Numbered from the stretch's first letter, positions 18,063 to 29,405 are shown. The stretch is 64,000 nucleotides of DNA from Crocinitomicaceae bacterium (GCA_014762645.1 JABURP010000037.1:25101-89100), one strand, 5' to 3'. Notes: generated from the letters alone by a model not told the origin. Made by a program: numbers and translations.

Positions 18063-21000
18063 CTCTTTATCACTATATATCCTGTTACTTTGCTATCAGA
18101 TCCTTCAACCATCTCAAATACGTAGTAATATGATCCTTCCGGAACCATATTCCCGTACATAACAATACCCGTATTCGGTGTCCCGTCCCATTCATTATTA
18201 TATCCTGACTTTTGATAAACGACATCTCCCCAACGGTTCATAATTGTTAATTTGTTATTCGGATACCGTTCAATATTTTCGATTTTAAAGAGATCATTAT
18301 AGCCGTCCCCGTTAGGGCTAAAACCACTAAATAATACCGGTGCCAGAGGTTCCTCTAAAATATAGGTGCCTTCCTGGGTGCAGCCGTTATCATCTGTGAC
18401 AATGACAGAATAGGTGCCCGCAGGTAATCCTGATACAAATTCAGTTGACCCACCAATATCCCAGGAGTAATTATAAGGTGAATTTCCTCCCGATACAAAA
18501 AGTTCAATCCAACCGTCACTACCTCCTTCTACAGAAATATTGTACCCGCTACTATACAAGGATAATTCAGCATCAATCGTGATGGAATCAGGCTCAATTA
18601 TAGTATATGATTCTTCAAGTGTACAACCTCTGTTATCAGTAACATTTACAGCGTATGTTCCGGCTGGTAAATTTTGAGCACTAACTCCGGCACCTAATGG
18701 AGTAGACCAGGAGTAGGAGTAAGGGAATGTCCCACCATTCACCATAACGCTAATTTCTCCATCAGTTTCTCCCCAACAGCTGATATGAGTTATTGTTTCG
18801 TCTATCCATAATGAGTCCGGTTCAGTAATCGTTGCGGTTACCGTATCCACACAACCTTCAGAATCAGTTATTATGCACCAGTAAGTTCCAGTATCTAATC
18901 CTGATATATCTTCAGTAACAGCTGAATTTGACCATTGATAGGAGAATGGTGGATTACCTGCATTCACTGTTAAATCTATGGCACCATTTTTATCACCAAA
19001 ACAGCTGATCTGAGATACTGTTGGATTACCTTCAGGTTTAACAAATACATTTATTGTAAAAGTACAGGTATCGGTATTACCATAAGCATCTTCAGCTACA
19101 TACGTCATTAAAGTCGGTCCGTCAGGGAAGGTACTACCGGATGGAAGCCCTGTTATTCTGGTAACGGTTATTGGTCCACAGTTATCAGTTGCTGTTGGTA
19201 CAGTGAATGTAACAACATTACTACATGAATATATATCCGGCGGACAAGTGATCTGTGGTCGAATCGTATCGGTCACGGTCATATTGAATGTACACGCAGA
19301 TACATTCCCACTGGCATCTTCTCCAAAAAGTACAATCGTTTGCTGATTGGTAACTACCGTTCCAGGTAACGGATCCTGTGTAACGATTACGGCTTCACAA
19401 TTGGCTGTGGTGTTTGCAAGCCCAGTATAATCGCCAACCACTGCATAACATGTATCATTTAAATACGCCACTTGATTTCCAGGACATCCAATAGTAGGTG
19501 CAATAGTATCTTGTGGCACTAAATTAAACTGGCATTGCCCGGTATTTCCAGAAGCATCTGTAACGGTCATGGTCATGGTCTGATTTCCTGTTATAGCTGT
19601 ACCCACCGGTGGGTTTTGTGAGATATTGGTGGTGCCGCAATTGTCAAATGCGGAGGTTAGTGAATCAAACGGTACAATGATATATTCACAATTGGCATTA
19701 AAGTAAACATCAATATTACCAGGTGGGCAGGAAATACTTGGTGATATCGTATCAGATAAAAGGATATTAAAATTACAACTGCTAGAATTCCCATTGCCAT
19801 CATCAACCGTTAAAATAACTGTTGTGTTGGTAGAAATAGCGCTGCCGGCAGAAGGAGATTGTGTAACGTTGAACGTACCACAATTGTCGGACCCTGTTAC
19901 CAGGCCAGTGTAATTCGGTACAGCATATTTACAGGTTACATCCACGTATTCATTCTGATCTGATGGACAGGAAGTAATAACTGGAGGTGTATTGTCTGAT
20001 GGAATTACATCAAAACTGCAATTCGTTGAATTACTAGCGGGATCTACTGCGGTAATTGTTATTGTTGTTGTACCATTAATAGCAGTCCCTGGTGCTGGTG
20101 ATTGTGTCACAGAAACAACACTACAATTATCACTATTGGCGGCCATAAAGGTATAATCGAGTAATATAAATTGACAACTACCATTGAAATTAACGAATTG
20201 ATCAGCAGGGCACGTTAAGGAAGGTGATTCAATATCGTTCACCGTTATGTCAAAAGAACATTGAGATGTATTTCCTGCTGCATCCGTTACTTCATAGGTT
20301 ACTGTTGTAACACCAATCGGGAAAATTGTACCCGAAGCTTGTCCGGCTATTAGTGTTGTTACTGATCCAGGACAATTGTCAAGACCCGTTGGTGTAGCAT
20401 AAGTAACATTTGCACCACAGACGCCAGGGTCATTTCCTACTGTAATATTTGACGGACAAGTTATGGTAGGATTCTCCGTGTCCTGAATTGTTACATCAAA
20501 AGAACATTGCGCCGTATTGCCCGCTGCGTCTGTAACTTCATAGGTTACGGTAGTTGTTCCTACCGGAAAAAGAGATCCAGAAGCTAAACCTGCAATTAAT
20601 GTTGTTGTTGATCCCGGACAATTATCTGATCCCGTAGGAGTAGTGTAATTCACAATAGCACCACAAACACCTGGGTCGTTAGGTTGAGTTATATTAGCTG
20701 GACAAGTGATTGTAGGACTTTCAGCATCAATAACGGTTACATCAAAGGAACATTGAGCTGTATTACCAGATGCATCAGTAACTTCATAAACAACGGTTGT
20801 CGTTCCTACAGGAAAAAATGAACCGGATGATTGACCAACAATAAGGTTTGTCACAGCAGCCGGACAATTATCACTTCCAACTGGTGTAATGTAGGTAACG
20901 GTTGCTCCACAAAGTCCAGGGTCATTATTTACTATGATATCAGCAGGACAAGTAATTACGGGTACTTCTGTATCATTTACGGTCACATCAAATGAACATT

Positions 21001-24000
21001 GGGAAGTATTTCCGGAAGCATCTGTTACTTCGTATATCTGAGTAGTTGTTCCAACAGGGAAGAATGAGCCCGGAGGCAGACCAGAAATCAATATGGTTGT
21101 AGCTCCCGGACAGTTGTCACCACCTGTAGGAGGAACAAAGTTTACTATAGCCCCACATTGACCAGGGTCATTAGAAACAGTAATATTTGACGGACAATTA
21201 ATCACAGGATTTTGGGTATCATTCACTGTGATAGTAAAAGAACATTGAGCCGTATTTCCAGATGCATCTGTTACTTCAAATGTTTGTATAGTCGTTCCTA
21301 CCGGGAATAAAGCGCCACTAACAAGACCTGAGGTCATGACAGTTGTTGATCCCGGGCAATTATCTGACCCAACCGGTGCAACGTAATTTACTGTAGCTCC
21401 ACATACGTTTGGTATATTGGAGACAGTAATGTCAGCCGGGCATGAGATGGTCGGGTTTTCTGTATCATTGACAGTCACATCAAAGGAGCATTGAACACTG
21501 TTGCCTGAGGCGTCCGTCACCTGATATGTTACTGTTGTAGTACCAATTGGGAATACAGTTCCTGAAGCCTGTCCGGCAATCATAGTGGTGGTTGATCCTG
21601 GACAATTGTCGGCACCGACAGGTGTTACATACGTAACCGTTGCACCACAAACGCCTGGATCATTCGTTACAGTGATATCAGCAGGGCAAACAATCGTTGG
21701 ATTTTCGGTGTCATTTACGGTAACATTGAATGAGCATTGGGTTGAATTTCCAGAAGCATCTGTTACCTCATAGGTTACTACTGTTGTGCCAATTGGAAAT
21801 ACAGTTCCTGAAGCTTGTCCAGCAATCATAGTGGTGGTTGATCCAGGACAGTTGTCGGATCCCACTGGAGTGACATAATTCACCGTTGCTCCACACAATC
21901 CCGGATCATTTGAAACGGTAATATTCGCCGGACACAAAATAGTCGGGTTTTCGGTATCGTTTACAGTGACATCAAATGAACATTGTGCAGTATTTCCAGA
22001 GGCATCCACGATTTCGTAGGTTACTGTAGTAGTACCTATCGGAAAGAATGTACCACTTGCTTGCCCGGCAATTAGGGTTGTAGTAGAACCAGGACAGTTG
22101 TCTGAGGTCACCGGGGCTGAATAATTTACAATAGCTCCACATGCACCTGCATCATTAGAAACGGTTATGTTTGACGAGCAAGAAATAGTGGGGTTTTCAG
22201 TATCATTTACCGTAATATCAAAAGAACACTGAACAGCGTTTCCAGAAGCATCCGTCACTTCATAAATTACGGTAGTTGTTCCTACTGGAAACACAGTGCC
22301 AGAAGCCTGTCCTGCAAGCATAGTAGTTGTCGCTCCCGGGCAGTTGTCCGATCCTACAGGTGTGACGTAATTAACAACTGCGCCGCAAAGTCCTGGATCA
22401 TTACTCACTGTAATGTTAGCCGGACAAGAAATAGTGGGGTTTTCGGTATCAATTACCGTAACGTCAAATGAGCATTGCGAAGTGTTGCCAGATGCATCTG
22501 TCACTTGATAAGTAACTGTTGTAGTACCAATCGGAAATACGGTTCCTGAAGCTTGTCCTGCAATCATAGCAGTGGTAGAGCCGGGACAATTATCCGATCC
22601 TACAGGAGTGACGTAATTTACTGTTGCTCCACACACTCCGGGGTCATTGTTTTGTGTGATATTCACGGGACAAGAAATAGTGGGGTTTTCAGTATCGTTT
22701 ACCGTAACATCAAAAGAACATTGTGCCGTATTTCCAGATGCATCTGTCACTTGATAAGTAACTGTTGTTGTACCAATTGGAAATACGGTTCCCGAAGCTT
22801 GTCCGGCAGTCATTGTTGTGGTTGATCCCGGACAGTTGTCAGACCCAACAGGAGTAACGTAGTTAACTGTTGCTCCACATAATCCCGGATCATTAGAAAC
22901 GGTAATATTTGCAGGGCAAGAAATAGTTGGGCTCTCCGTGTCGTTTACGGTAACATCAAAAGAACATTGTGCCGTATTTCCGGATGCATCAGTTACCTGG
23001 TAGGTTACCGTTGTTGTTCCTATCGGGAAAAGTGTTCCGGTAGCTTGTCCTGCAATCATGGTAGTGGTAGACCCTGGGCAATTATCCGATCCTACAGGAG
23101 TGACATAATTAACAATGGCACCACATACACCTGCATCATTTGAAACGGTAATGTTAGCCGGGCAGGAAATTGTAGGATTTTCGGTATCGTTCACCGTGAC
23201 ATTGAATGAGCACTGTGCCGTGTTCCCAGAAGCATCCGTTACCTGGTAGGTTACCGTTGTGGTTCCGATTGGAAATACAGTTCCTGAAGCCTGGCCTGCA
23301 AGCATAGTTGTTGTAGCTCCCGGACAGTTATCTGATCCTACAGGAGTTACATAATTCACTGTGGCACCACAGAGGCCAGGATCATTGTTAATAGTAATAT
23401 CAGCCGGGCAAGAAATAGTAGGATTTTCGGTATCGTTTACGGTAACATCAAAAGAACATTGAGCTGTATTCCCAGAGGCATCAGTTACCTGGTAAGTTAC
23501 CGTGGTTGTTCCAATAGAGAACAGGGTACCTGATGCTTGACCCGCAATCATAGTCGTTGTAGCTCCGGGACAGTTATCTGATCCTACAGGCGTGACATAA
23601 TTTACAATGGCTCCACACACTCCAGGATCATTATTTTGTGTGATATTCGCCGGGCAGGAAATTGTAGGATTTTCGGTATCGTTTACGGTAACATCAAAAG
23701 AACATTGTGCCGTATTTCCAGACGCATCTGTTACCTGGTACGTAACAGTGGTTGTGCCTATTGGGAATACTGTGCCTGAGGCCTGACCTGCAATCAAGGT
23801 AGTAGTCGACCCCGGACAGTTGTCAGCTCCAACCGGTGTAACGTAATTAACCACTGCACCGCATAATGCAGGGTCATTCGAAACAGTAATATTTGCAGGG
23901 CAAGAAATAGTAGGATTCTCTGTGTCATTTACCGTAACATCAAATGAACACTGAGCAGTATTCCCAGAGGCATCCGTTACCTCATATGTGACTGTTGTTG

Positions 24001-27000
24001 TTCCAATAGGGAACAAGGTACCAGAAGCTTGTCCGGCAATTAAAGAAGTTACTGACCCCGGACAATTGTCTGTACCAACAGGGGTGACATAATTAACCGT
24101 TGCACCACAAATACCGGCATCATTTGAAACAGTGATATTCGCCGGGCAAGAAATAGTAGGATTTTCTGTATCGTTTACCGTAACACTAAATGAACATTGT
24201 GCCGTATTACCAGAAGCATCTGTTACTTCATACGTGACAATAGTAGTTCCTATTGGAAATACAGTTCCTGAAGCCTGACCTGCAATCATTGTAGTGACTG
24301 AACCTGGGCAATTATCTGACCCTATTGGCGTAACATAATTAATTGTTGCTCCACAAATTCCCGGATCATTGTTAACAGTAATATTTGTCGGGCAAGAAAT
24401 CGTAGGATTCTCAGTATCATTTACGGTAACATCAAATGAACATTGTGCGGTATTCCCAGACGCGTCGGTAACTTCATAGGTTACTGTTGTAGTACCAATC
24501 GGGAAAATTGTTCCGGAAGCCTGGCCAGCAGTCATGGTAGTAGTAGCGCCGGGACAGTTATCCGTGCCAACAGGTGTTACGTAATTAATCGTAGCGCCAC
24601 AAACACCCGGATCATTTGATTGAGTAATATTCGCCGGACACGAAATGCTTGGCAACTGAGTATCATTCACCGTAACATTAAATGAGCAGGAAGCTGTGTT
24701 TCCAGAAGCGTCAGTGACTTCATAAGTTACCACTGTTGTGCCAATTGGAAATAACGCACCACTTACTAATCCTCCAGTCATCACTGTAACTGACCCCGGG
24801 CAATTGTCTGCGCCAACAGGAGCCACATAATTTACAACTGCACCGCATACCCCAGGATCATTGCTCACAACAATATCTGCAGGGCAGGTAATTGTTGGAT
24901 TTTCGGCGTCGTTTACCGTGACATCAAAGGAGCATTGTGCAGAATTACCAGATGCATCTATTACTTCATAGGTTACTGTTGTAGTACCAATGGGGAAAAT
25001 TGTTCCGGAAGCCTGGCCAGCAATAAGGTTTGTTACTGCTCCTGGACAGTTATCCGTGCCAACAGGTGTAACGTAATTGACTGTTGCTCCACAAATACCA
25101 GGATCATTATTAACGACAATGTTTGCAGGACATGAAATCGTTGGGTTTTCAGTGTCATTTACTGTGACATTGAATGAACAGTTAGCTGTATTACCTGAGG
25201 CGTCGGTTACTTGGTATGTTACAACCGTTGTTCCCACTGGAAATGCAGAACCTGGAGCAAGCCCCGCGGTTAATGCAGTTACTGCTCCGGGGCAATTATC
25301 CGTACCAACAGGTGCAACATAGTTCACTATGGCATCACATGATCCCGGATCATTATTTTGAGTGATGTTAGCCGGACATGTAATACTGGGATTTTGAACA
25401 TCATTGACAGTAACATTGAACGAGCAACTGGCCGTATTACCTGATCCATCTGTTACTTCATACGTCACTACAGTGGTGCCAACCGGAAATGCTGAACCGG
25501 AGGCTAGTCCTGCCGTCATGGTCGTGGTAGCTCCTGGACAATTATCTGTTCCTACCGGTGTAGCATAGGTGATCGTTTTTGTACATAATCCCGGATCATT
25601 ATTTACAATGATGTCTGCCGGGCACGTAATAGTTGGATTTTCATTATCGATTATTGTGATGTTAAAAATGCAAGATGCCGAGTTGCCTTGCGCATCCTGA
25701 ACAGTGTATTCAACTGTAGTTACTCCAACATTAAAAGTTTGTCCGCTGGCATCATTAATTCCCACACCCGGACTGCTGCCTATTGTTGCTCCGGACATGG
25801 TCCAGGTTTGGGCAGTAACACCACAGTTATCACCTGTAGAAACAGGAGAGATTCCATTAACCACAGCATTGCACATGCCTGGATCAACATTTTGACTAAA
25901 TCCTGCAGGACATGTTATGGTTGGGTTGATATTATCGGTGATCGTGACGGAAAATACGCATGTATTTGAGTTACTGGCTGCGTCAGTTGCTGTATACGTG
26001 ATAGTAGTCACTCCTTCATTAAATGTTGTGTTCCCAATAGTGTTTATTCCTACGAGTGGGGAGCTTCCAACTGTAGCGCCAGCCATTGTCCAGGTTAGGG
26101 TGGTGACCCCACAGTTATCTGCGTACACCGGATCAGCCGGATCAAGAGTTGCGGTACAGAGTCCTGGATCTACATTTTGACTAATATTCGCCGGGCAAGT
26201 TGTAAAAGTCGGTGATTCGTTATCTGTCACAGTTACTGTGAAACTACAATTGGCAGAATTACCGGCAGCATCCTGCACTGTATACGTCACTGTAGTGACA
26301 CCAACATTAAAGGTTTGTCCGCTGGCGTCATTGATTCCCGCTCCGGGGCTATTGGCTATAGTTGCACCTGTAAGTGCCCATGTTTGAACGGTGACACCAC
26401 AATTGTCACCAGTAGAAACCGGTGCTATTCCATTAACTACAGCGGAACAGTTTCCAGCAGCTGAGTTCACGGATTGATTTCCCGGACAAGTAATTGTTGG
26501 GTTTTCATTATCGGATATTGTTACAGTAAAACTGCACGTGTTATTGCTGTTTCCCTGGGCATCTCTGGCGGTATAAGTAATGGTCGTCGTACCCACATTA
26601 AAGGCGGTATTACCTACATAGTTAATTCCACTTCCTGGAGATGAGCCTACAGTTGCCCCGGTCATGTTCCAGGTAACTTCTGTAACGGCACAGTTGTCTG
26701 CGAAAACAGGATCATTTGGATCTAGTGTAGCTGTACAAACACCTGGGTCACTGGATTGTGACACATTTCCAGGGCAGGAGGTAACAGTAGGTGCCTGGGT
26801 GTCCAATGCTCCGGTTGTTCTGTATTGGAGTACTAACGACCAGGTTGTGGTTGGTCCGGCAGCACAGTTGATAGCAACTCCAGAGGCATTGTAGGTGCCC
26901 AAAGTAGTCCAGGCTGCTTGTGGAACGTTAATGGATGCCGCAGGAATAGTTACGGTTTGATTACCTGTATAGCCGTCACTTGCCATAGGGGCACCATCTG

Positions 27001-27334
27001 CTTCATAAGCATACCAAAGAAAATCGTACTGTGTAGGGAGGTCACATGTGAAATTTTGAGAGTAAAATACGTCATTGACAACTGTTGTTCCGGGGCAATT
27101 GGTTTCCGGTAATGCTGTTGTTCCTGAACCAAAGTTACCGAATGGGACATCTGTAATTTCGTAATACCACGTTGGATCACTATCGTCTGCACCAGCTGGG
27201 TCCATGTCTGAAATATCTGATGTTACAGACAATATCCTAAACTCAACAGTTACTTGTGACCAGAGCGAAAAAGAGGTCAACAAGTTCACGCAAAGAATTG
27301 CGGCCTTGAGTAAGAGGTTCAAACGTATCTTCAT
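18059..27334 (-). CDS. Giant HYR-repeat surface adhesin with SprB repeats and T9SS type B sorting domain
   Basis: A 3091-residue cell-surface protein. A signal peptide (1-27) and a unique N-terminal domain (about 28-179) precede about 31 HYR-like beta-sandwich repeats. These comprise four longer units (about 180-565), 22 units of exactly 82 residues (566-2369) and five diverged units (2370 to about 2770). The 82-residue unit carries CPANITV, DNCPG and VTYEVTDASGNTAQCSF; two conserved cysteines could form a disulfide. Three SprB repeats follow (for example GTYWCIITDSEGCVDTV), then a T9SS type B / gliding-associated C-terminal domain (SPNGDGYNDLFKI, MNRWGDVVYQ, EGSYYYVFE). HYR domains act in adhesion. 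It is coupled to the PorP/SprF gene downstream, recalling SprB-SprF of gliding motility, so an adhesin for attachment or gliding is likely. Confidence 0.92.
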   Translation of the reverse strand: MKIRLNLLLKAAILCVNLLTSFSLWSQVTVEFRILSVTSDISDMDPAGADDSDPTWYYEITDVPFGNFGSGTTALPETNCPGTTVVNDVFYSQNFTCDLPTQYDFLWYAYEADGAPMASDGYTGNQTVTIPAASINVPQAAWTTLGTYNASGVAINCAAGPTTTWSLVLQYRTTGALDTQAPTVTSCPGNVSQSSDPGVCTATLDPNDPVFADNCAVTEVTWNMTGATVGSSPGSGINYVGNTAFNVGTTTITYTARDAQGNSNNTCSFTVTISDNENPTITCPGNQSVNSAAGNCSAVVNGIAPVSTGDNCGVTVQTWALTGATIANSPGAGINDASGQTFNVGVTTVTYTVQDAAGNSANCSFTVTVTDNESPTFTTCPANISQNVDPGLCTATLDPADPVYADNCGVTTLTWTMAGATVGSSPLVGINTIGNTTFNEGVTTITYTATDAASNSNTCVFSVTITDNINPTITCPAGFSQNVDPGMCNAVVNGISPVSTGDNCGVTAQTWTMSGATIGSSPGVGINDASGQTFNVGVTTVEYTVQDAQGNSASCIFNITIIDNENPTITCPADIIVNNDPGLCTKTITYATPVGTDNCPGATTTMTAGLASGSAFPVGTTVVTYEVTDGSGNTASCSFNVTVNDVQNPSITCPANITQNNDPGSCDAIVNYVAPVGTDNCPGAVTALTAGLAPGSAFPVGTTVVTYQVTDASGNTANCSFNVTVNDTENPTISCPANIVVNNDPGICGATVNYVTPVGTDNCPGAVTNLIAGQASGTIFPIGTTTVTYEVIDASGNSAQCSFDVTVNDAENPTITCPADIVVSNDPGVCGAVVNYVAPVGADNCPGSVTVMTGGLVSGALFPIGTTVVTYEVTDASGNTASCSFNVTVNDTQLPSISCPANITQSNDPGVCGATINYVTPVGTDNCPGATTTMTAGQASGTIFPIGTTTVTYEVTDASGNTAQCSFDVTVNDTENPTISCPTNITVNNDPGICGATINYVTPIGSDNCPGSVTTMIAGQASGTVFPIGTTIVTYEVTDASGNTAQCSFSVTVNDTENPTISCPANITVSNDAGICGATVNYVTPVGTDNCPGSVTSLIAGQASGTLFPIGTTTVTYEVTDASGNTAQCSFDVTVNDTENPTISCPANITVSNDPALCGAVVNYVTPVGADNCPGSTTTLIAGQASGTVFPIGTTTVTYQVTDASGNTAQCSFDVTVNDTENPTISCPANITQNNDPGVCGAIVNYVTPVGSDNCPGATTTMIAGQASGTLFSIGTTTVTYQVTDASGNTAQCSFDVTVNDTENPTISCPADITINNDPGLCGATVNYVTPVGSDNCPGATTTMLAGQASGTVFPIGTTTVTYQVTDASGNTAQCSFNVTVNDTENPTISCPANITVSNDAGVCGAIVNYVTPVGSDNCPGSTTTMIAGQATGTLFPIGTTTVTYQVTDASGNTAQCSFDVTVNDTESPTISCPANITVSNDPGLCGATVNYVTPVGSDNCPGSTTTMTAGQASGTVFPIGTTTVTYQVTDASGNTAQCSFDVTVNDTENPTISCPVNITQNNDPGVCGATVNYVTPVGSDNCPGSTTAMIAGQASGTVFPIGTTTVTYQVTDASGNTSQCSFDVTVIDTENPTISCPANITVSNDPGLCGAVVNYVTPVGSDNCPGATTTMLAGQASGTVFPVGTTTVIYEVTDASGNAVQCSFDITVNDTENPTISCSSNITVSNDAGACGAIVNYSAPVTSDNCPGSTTTLIAGQASGTFFPIGTTTVTYEIVDASGNTAQCSFDVTVNDTENPTILCPANITVSNDPGLCGATVNYVTPVGSDNCPGSTTTMIAGQASGTVFPIGTTVVTYEVTDASGNSTQCSFNVTVNDTENPTIVCPADITVTNDPGVCGATVTYVTPVGADNCPGSTTTMIAGQASGTVFPIGTTTVTYQVTDASGNSVQCSFDVTVNDTENPTISCPADITVSNIPNVCGATVNYVAPVGSDNCPGSTTVMTSGLVSGALFPVGTTIQTFEVTDASGNTAQCSFTITVNDTQNPVINCPSNITVSNDPGQCGAIVNFVPPTGGDNCPGATTILISGLPPGSFFPVGTTTQIYEVTDASGNTSQCSFDVTVNDTEVPVITCPADIIVNNDPGLCGATVTYITPVGSDNCPAAVTNLIVGQSSGSFFPVGTTTVVYEVTDASGNTAQCSFDVTVIDAESPTITCPANITQPNDPGVCGAIVNYTTPTGSDNCPGSTTTLIAGLASGSLFPVGTTTVTYEVTDAAGNTAQCSFDVTIQDTENPTITCPSNITVGNDPGVCGANVTYATPTGLDNCPGSVTTLIAGQASGTIFPIGVTTVTYEVTDAAGNTSQCSFDITVNDIESPSLTCPADQFVNFNGSCQFILLDYTFMAANSDNCSVVSVTQSPAPGTAINGTTTITITAVDPASNSTNCSFDVIPSDNTPPVITSCPSDQNEYVDVTCKYAVPNYTGLVTGSDNCGTFNVTQSPSAGSAISTNTTVILTVDDGNGNSSSCNFNILLSDTISPSISCPPGNIDVYFNANCEYIIVPFDSLTSAFDNCGTTNISQNPPVGTAITGNQTMTMTVTDASGNTGQCQFNLVPQDTIAPTIGCPGNQVAYLNDTCYAVVGDYTGLANTTANCEAVIVTQDPLPGTVVTNQQTIVLFGEDASGNVSACTFNMTVTDTIRPQITCPPDIYSCSNVVTFTVPTATDNCGPITVTRITGLPSGSTFPDGPTLMTYVAEDAYGNTDTCTFTINVFVKPEGNPTVSQISCFGDKNGAIDLTVNAGNPPFSYQWSNSAVTEDISGLDTGTYWCIITDSEGCVDTVTATITEPDSLWIDETITHISCWGETDGEISVMVNGGTFPYSYSWSTPLGAGVSAQNLPAGTYAVNVTDNRGCTLEESYTIIEPDSITIDAELSLYSSGYNISVEGGSDGWIELFVSGGNSPYNYSWDIGGSTEFVSGLPAGTYSVIVTDDNGCTQEGTYILEEPLAPVLFSGFSPNGDGYNDLFKIENIERYPNNKLTIMNRWGDVVYQKSGYNNEWDGTPNTGIVMYGNMVPEGSYYYVFEMVEGSDSKVTGYIVIKR
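20228..25639 (-). repeat. 22 tandem coding repeats of 246 bp
   Basis: Within the adhesin gene, 22 consecutive units of exactly 246 bp (82 codons) run from 25639 down to 20228; 22 x 246 gives 5412 bp with no insertion or deletion. The central units are nearly identical in protein, while the outer ones diverge. Neighbouring units differ mainly at synonymous sites, so the array is not a fresh DNA duplication. Confidence 0.9.
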
Positions 27335-27439
27335 TTCAAGAGATTGATAGTCTCAAATGTAGACTAGCAATATACAAAAATTAGACGATTTTATGTAGCG
27401 AATGGATGCCTAGAAAGCTTAAAATCACTCATTAAAATA

Positions 27440-27459
27440 ACAACTAAAAAAATAGTTGT
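27440..27459 (-). terminator. Possible AT-rich terminator after lepA
   Basis: Seven-bp inverted repeat ACAACTA/TAGTTGT (27440-27446 and 27453-27459) directly after the lepA stop, followed by a T-rich stretch on the minus strand. The stem is AT-rich and weak. Confidence 0.3.
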
Positions 27460-29253
27460 CTAACTGTCCAACTTCAGAACGGCAAGAAATGCTTCCTGGG
27501 GCACTTCAACATTCCCTACCTGGCGCATACGTTTTTTACCTTTTTTCTGCTTCTCTAAGAGTTTCCTTTTTCGGGTAATATCACCACCGTAACACTTGGC
27601 AGTCACATCTTTACGGAGAGCTTTAATTGTTTCTCTAGCAACAATTTTTGCACCGATTGCAGCCTGAATTGGAATTTCAAATTGCTGTCTTGGAATAAGC
27701 TCTTTCAGCTTTAAACAAATTCTTTTTCCAAGATCAAAGGCATTGCTTCGGTGAACCAGAGCCGAAAGTGCATCAACCTGGTCGCTATTTAAAAGGATGT
27801 CCAATTTGATCAAGTCAGATTTACGATATCCGATTGGATAATAATCAAATGAAGCATAACCTTTAGAGACAGTTTTTAGTTTATCATAAAAGTCAAAAAC
27901 TATTTCTCCCATTGGCATTTCAAAGGTAATTTCTACCCTGTTCTGTGTGAGATAAACCTGATTTTTAAGTTCACCCCGTTTCTCAATACAGAGGTTCATG
28001 ATAGATCCAACAAAATCTGACTTGGTAATTACCTGAGCCTTGATATAGGGTTCTTCTACAAAATCCAAAATCGACTGATCGGGCAACTCGGATGGGTTAT
28101 TTACAATAACCGGATCACCGCCTTTTTTCAAATATGCTTTATAAGACACGTTGGGAACAGTCGTAATAACAGTCATGTCAAACTCTCGTTCCAATCTTTC
28201 CTGAATGATTTCCATGTGAAGCATTCCGAGGAACCCGCATCTAAATCCAAATCCCAGTGCCGCCGAACTTTCTGGTTCAAATGTCAGAGAAGCATCATTG
28301 AGCTGGAGTTTTTCCATAGAAGCTCTTAGTTCTTCATATTCGTCAGTATCAACCGGATATATTCCTGCAAATACCATGGGTTTAACATCTTCAAATCCCT
28401 GAACAACATTTTGACAAGGATTGGCAATTGTTGTAATCGTATCACCAACTTTTACTTCATTGGCTTTTTTGATTCCTGAAATAATATAACCCACATCTCC
28501 GGTAGAAACCGCATTCCGGGGTTCCATGGTCATTCGCAAAATGCCAATTTCATCTGCTTCATATTCCTTCCCTGTTGCGACAAATTTTACTTCGTCTCCC
28601 TTCTTAATTTCTCCGTCAAACACCCTGAAATAAGCTATTATCCCACGAAAAGAATTAAACACTGAATCAAAGATCATTGCTCTTAAAGGTGCGTCTGGAT
28701 TTCCTTTTGGTGCAGGAATTCGTTCAACTATAGCCTGGAGTATTTTGTCTACACCTAAACCGGTTTTTCCACTTGCGGGAATCACAGATTCAGGGTCACA
28801 CCCAATCAGTTCAACAATTTGATCCGTTACCGCTTCAGGTTCTGCTCCCGGAAGGTCCATCTTATTCAAAACCGGAATGATTTCCAGGTCATTTTCAAGT
28901 GCAAGGTATAAGTTAGAAATGGTTTGCGCTTCAATTCCCTGAGCGGCGTCTACGATCAAAAGTGCGCCTTCACACGCAGCAATTGAACGAGAAACTTCAT
29001 AGGAGAAATCAACGTGACCGGGAGTGTCAATTAAATTTAAAATGTACTTTTTACCGTCCTGGAAATAATCCATTTGAACGGCATGTGATTTAATAGTAAT
29101 CCCTCTCTCACGTTCCAGGTCCATATCATCCAGGGCCTGGTCTTTCATATCTCGTTCAGAAATCGTGTTGGTTGTTTGCAACAGCCGATCTGCGAGGGTG
29201 CTCTTGCCATGATCAATATGGGCAATGATGCAGAAATTTCTGATGTTCTCCAT
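27460..29253 (-). CDS. lepA: Elongation factor 4 (LepA), ribosome back-translocating GTPase
   Basis: A 597-residue translational GTPase of normal family length. G motifs are clear: [15 protein letters not shown] (G1), RERGITIKS (G2), DTPGHVDF (G3), NKMD (G4). The C-terminal LepA-specific domain contains [20 protein letters not shown]. LepA acts on ribosomes, promoting back-translocation or assisting initiation and 30S assembly under stress. It is a single-copy core gene and here stands alone between a helicase gene and the adhesin. Confidence 0.97.
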   Translation of the reverse strand: MENIRNFCIIAHIDHGKSTLADRLLQTTNTISERDMKDQALDDMDLERERGITIKSHAVQMDYFQDGKKYILNLIDTPGHVDFSYEVSRSIAACEGALLIVDAAQGIEAQTISNLYLALENDLEIIPVLNKMDLPGAEPEAVTDQIVELIGCDPESVIPASGKTGLGVDKILQAIVERIPAPKGNPDAPLRAMIFDSVFNSFRGIIAYFRVFDGEIKKGDEVKFVATGKEYEADEIGILRMTMEPRNAVSTGDVGYIISGIKKANEVKVGDTITTIANPCQNVVQGFEDVKPMVFAGIYPVDTDEYEELRASMEKLQLNDASLTFEPESSAALGFGFRCGFLGMLHMEIIQERLEREFDMTVITTVPNVSYKAYLKKGGDPVIVNNPSELPDQSILDFVEEPYIKAQVITKSDFVGSIMNLCIEKRGELKNQVYLTQNRVEITFEMPMGEIVFDFYDKLKTVSKGYASFDYYPIGYRKSDLIKLDILLNSDQVDALSALVHRSNAFDLGKRICLKLKELIPRQQFEIPIQAAIGAKIVARETIKALRKDVTAKCYGGDITRKRKLLEKQKKGKKRMRQVGNVEVPQEAFLAVLKLDS

Positions 29254-29373
29254 GCCGCAAAGATAGTACTTTTTAATGCGAGAATATCATGCTTTTTATG
29301 TGATTAAATTTTTTGGCACGGTATTTTCATTCTTGTCCTTGAATTAGACTAATTGATTCATGGATTTTGGGTA

Positions 29374-29405
29374 AGCCCCGGTTTGGACGCCGGGGCTATT
29401 TTTTT
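29374..29405 (+). terminator. Strong hairpin with plus-strand T-run at the end of the helicase gene
   Basis: Perfect 8-bp GC-rich stem AGCCCCGG/CCGGGGCT (29374-29381 and 29390-29397) followed on the plus strand by a run of T (29399-29405). It overlaps the stop codon of the minus-strand helicase, on whose strand no T-run follows. No plus-strand gene is visible upstream. Confidence 0.55.

Noticed and set aside
18059..27334. CRISPR array, because of the strong short-period repetition
   Set aside because: The period is 246 bp, units are continuous coding sequence of HYR domains and there are no unique spacers or Cas genes.
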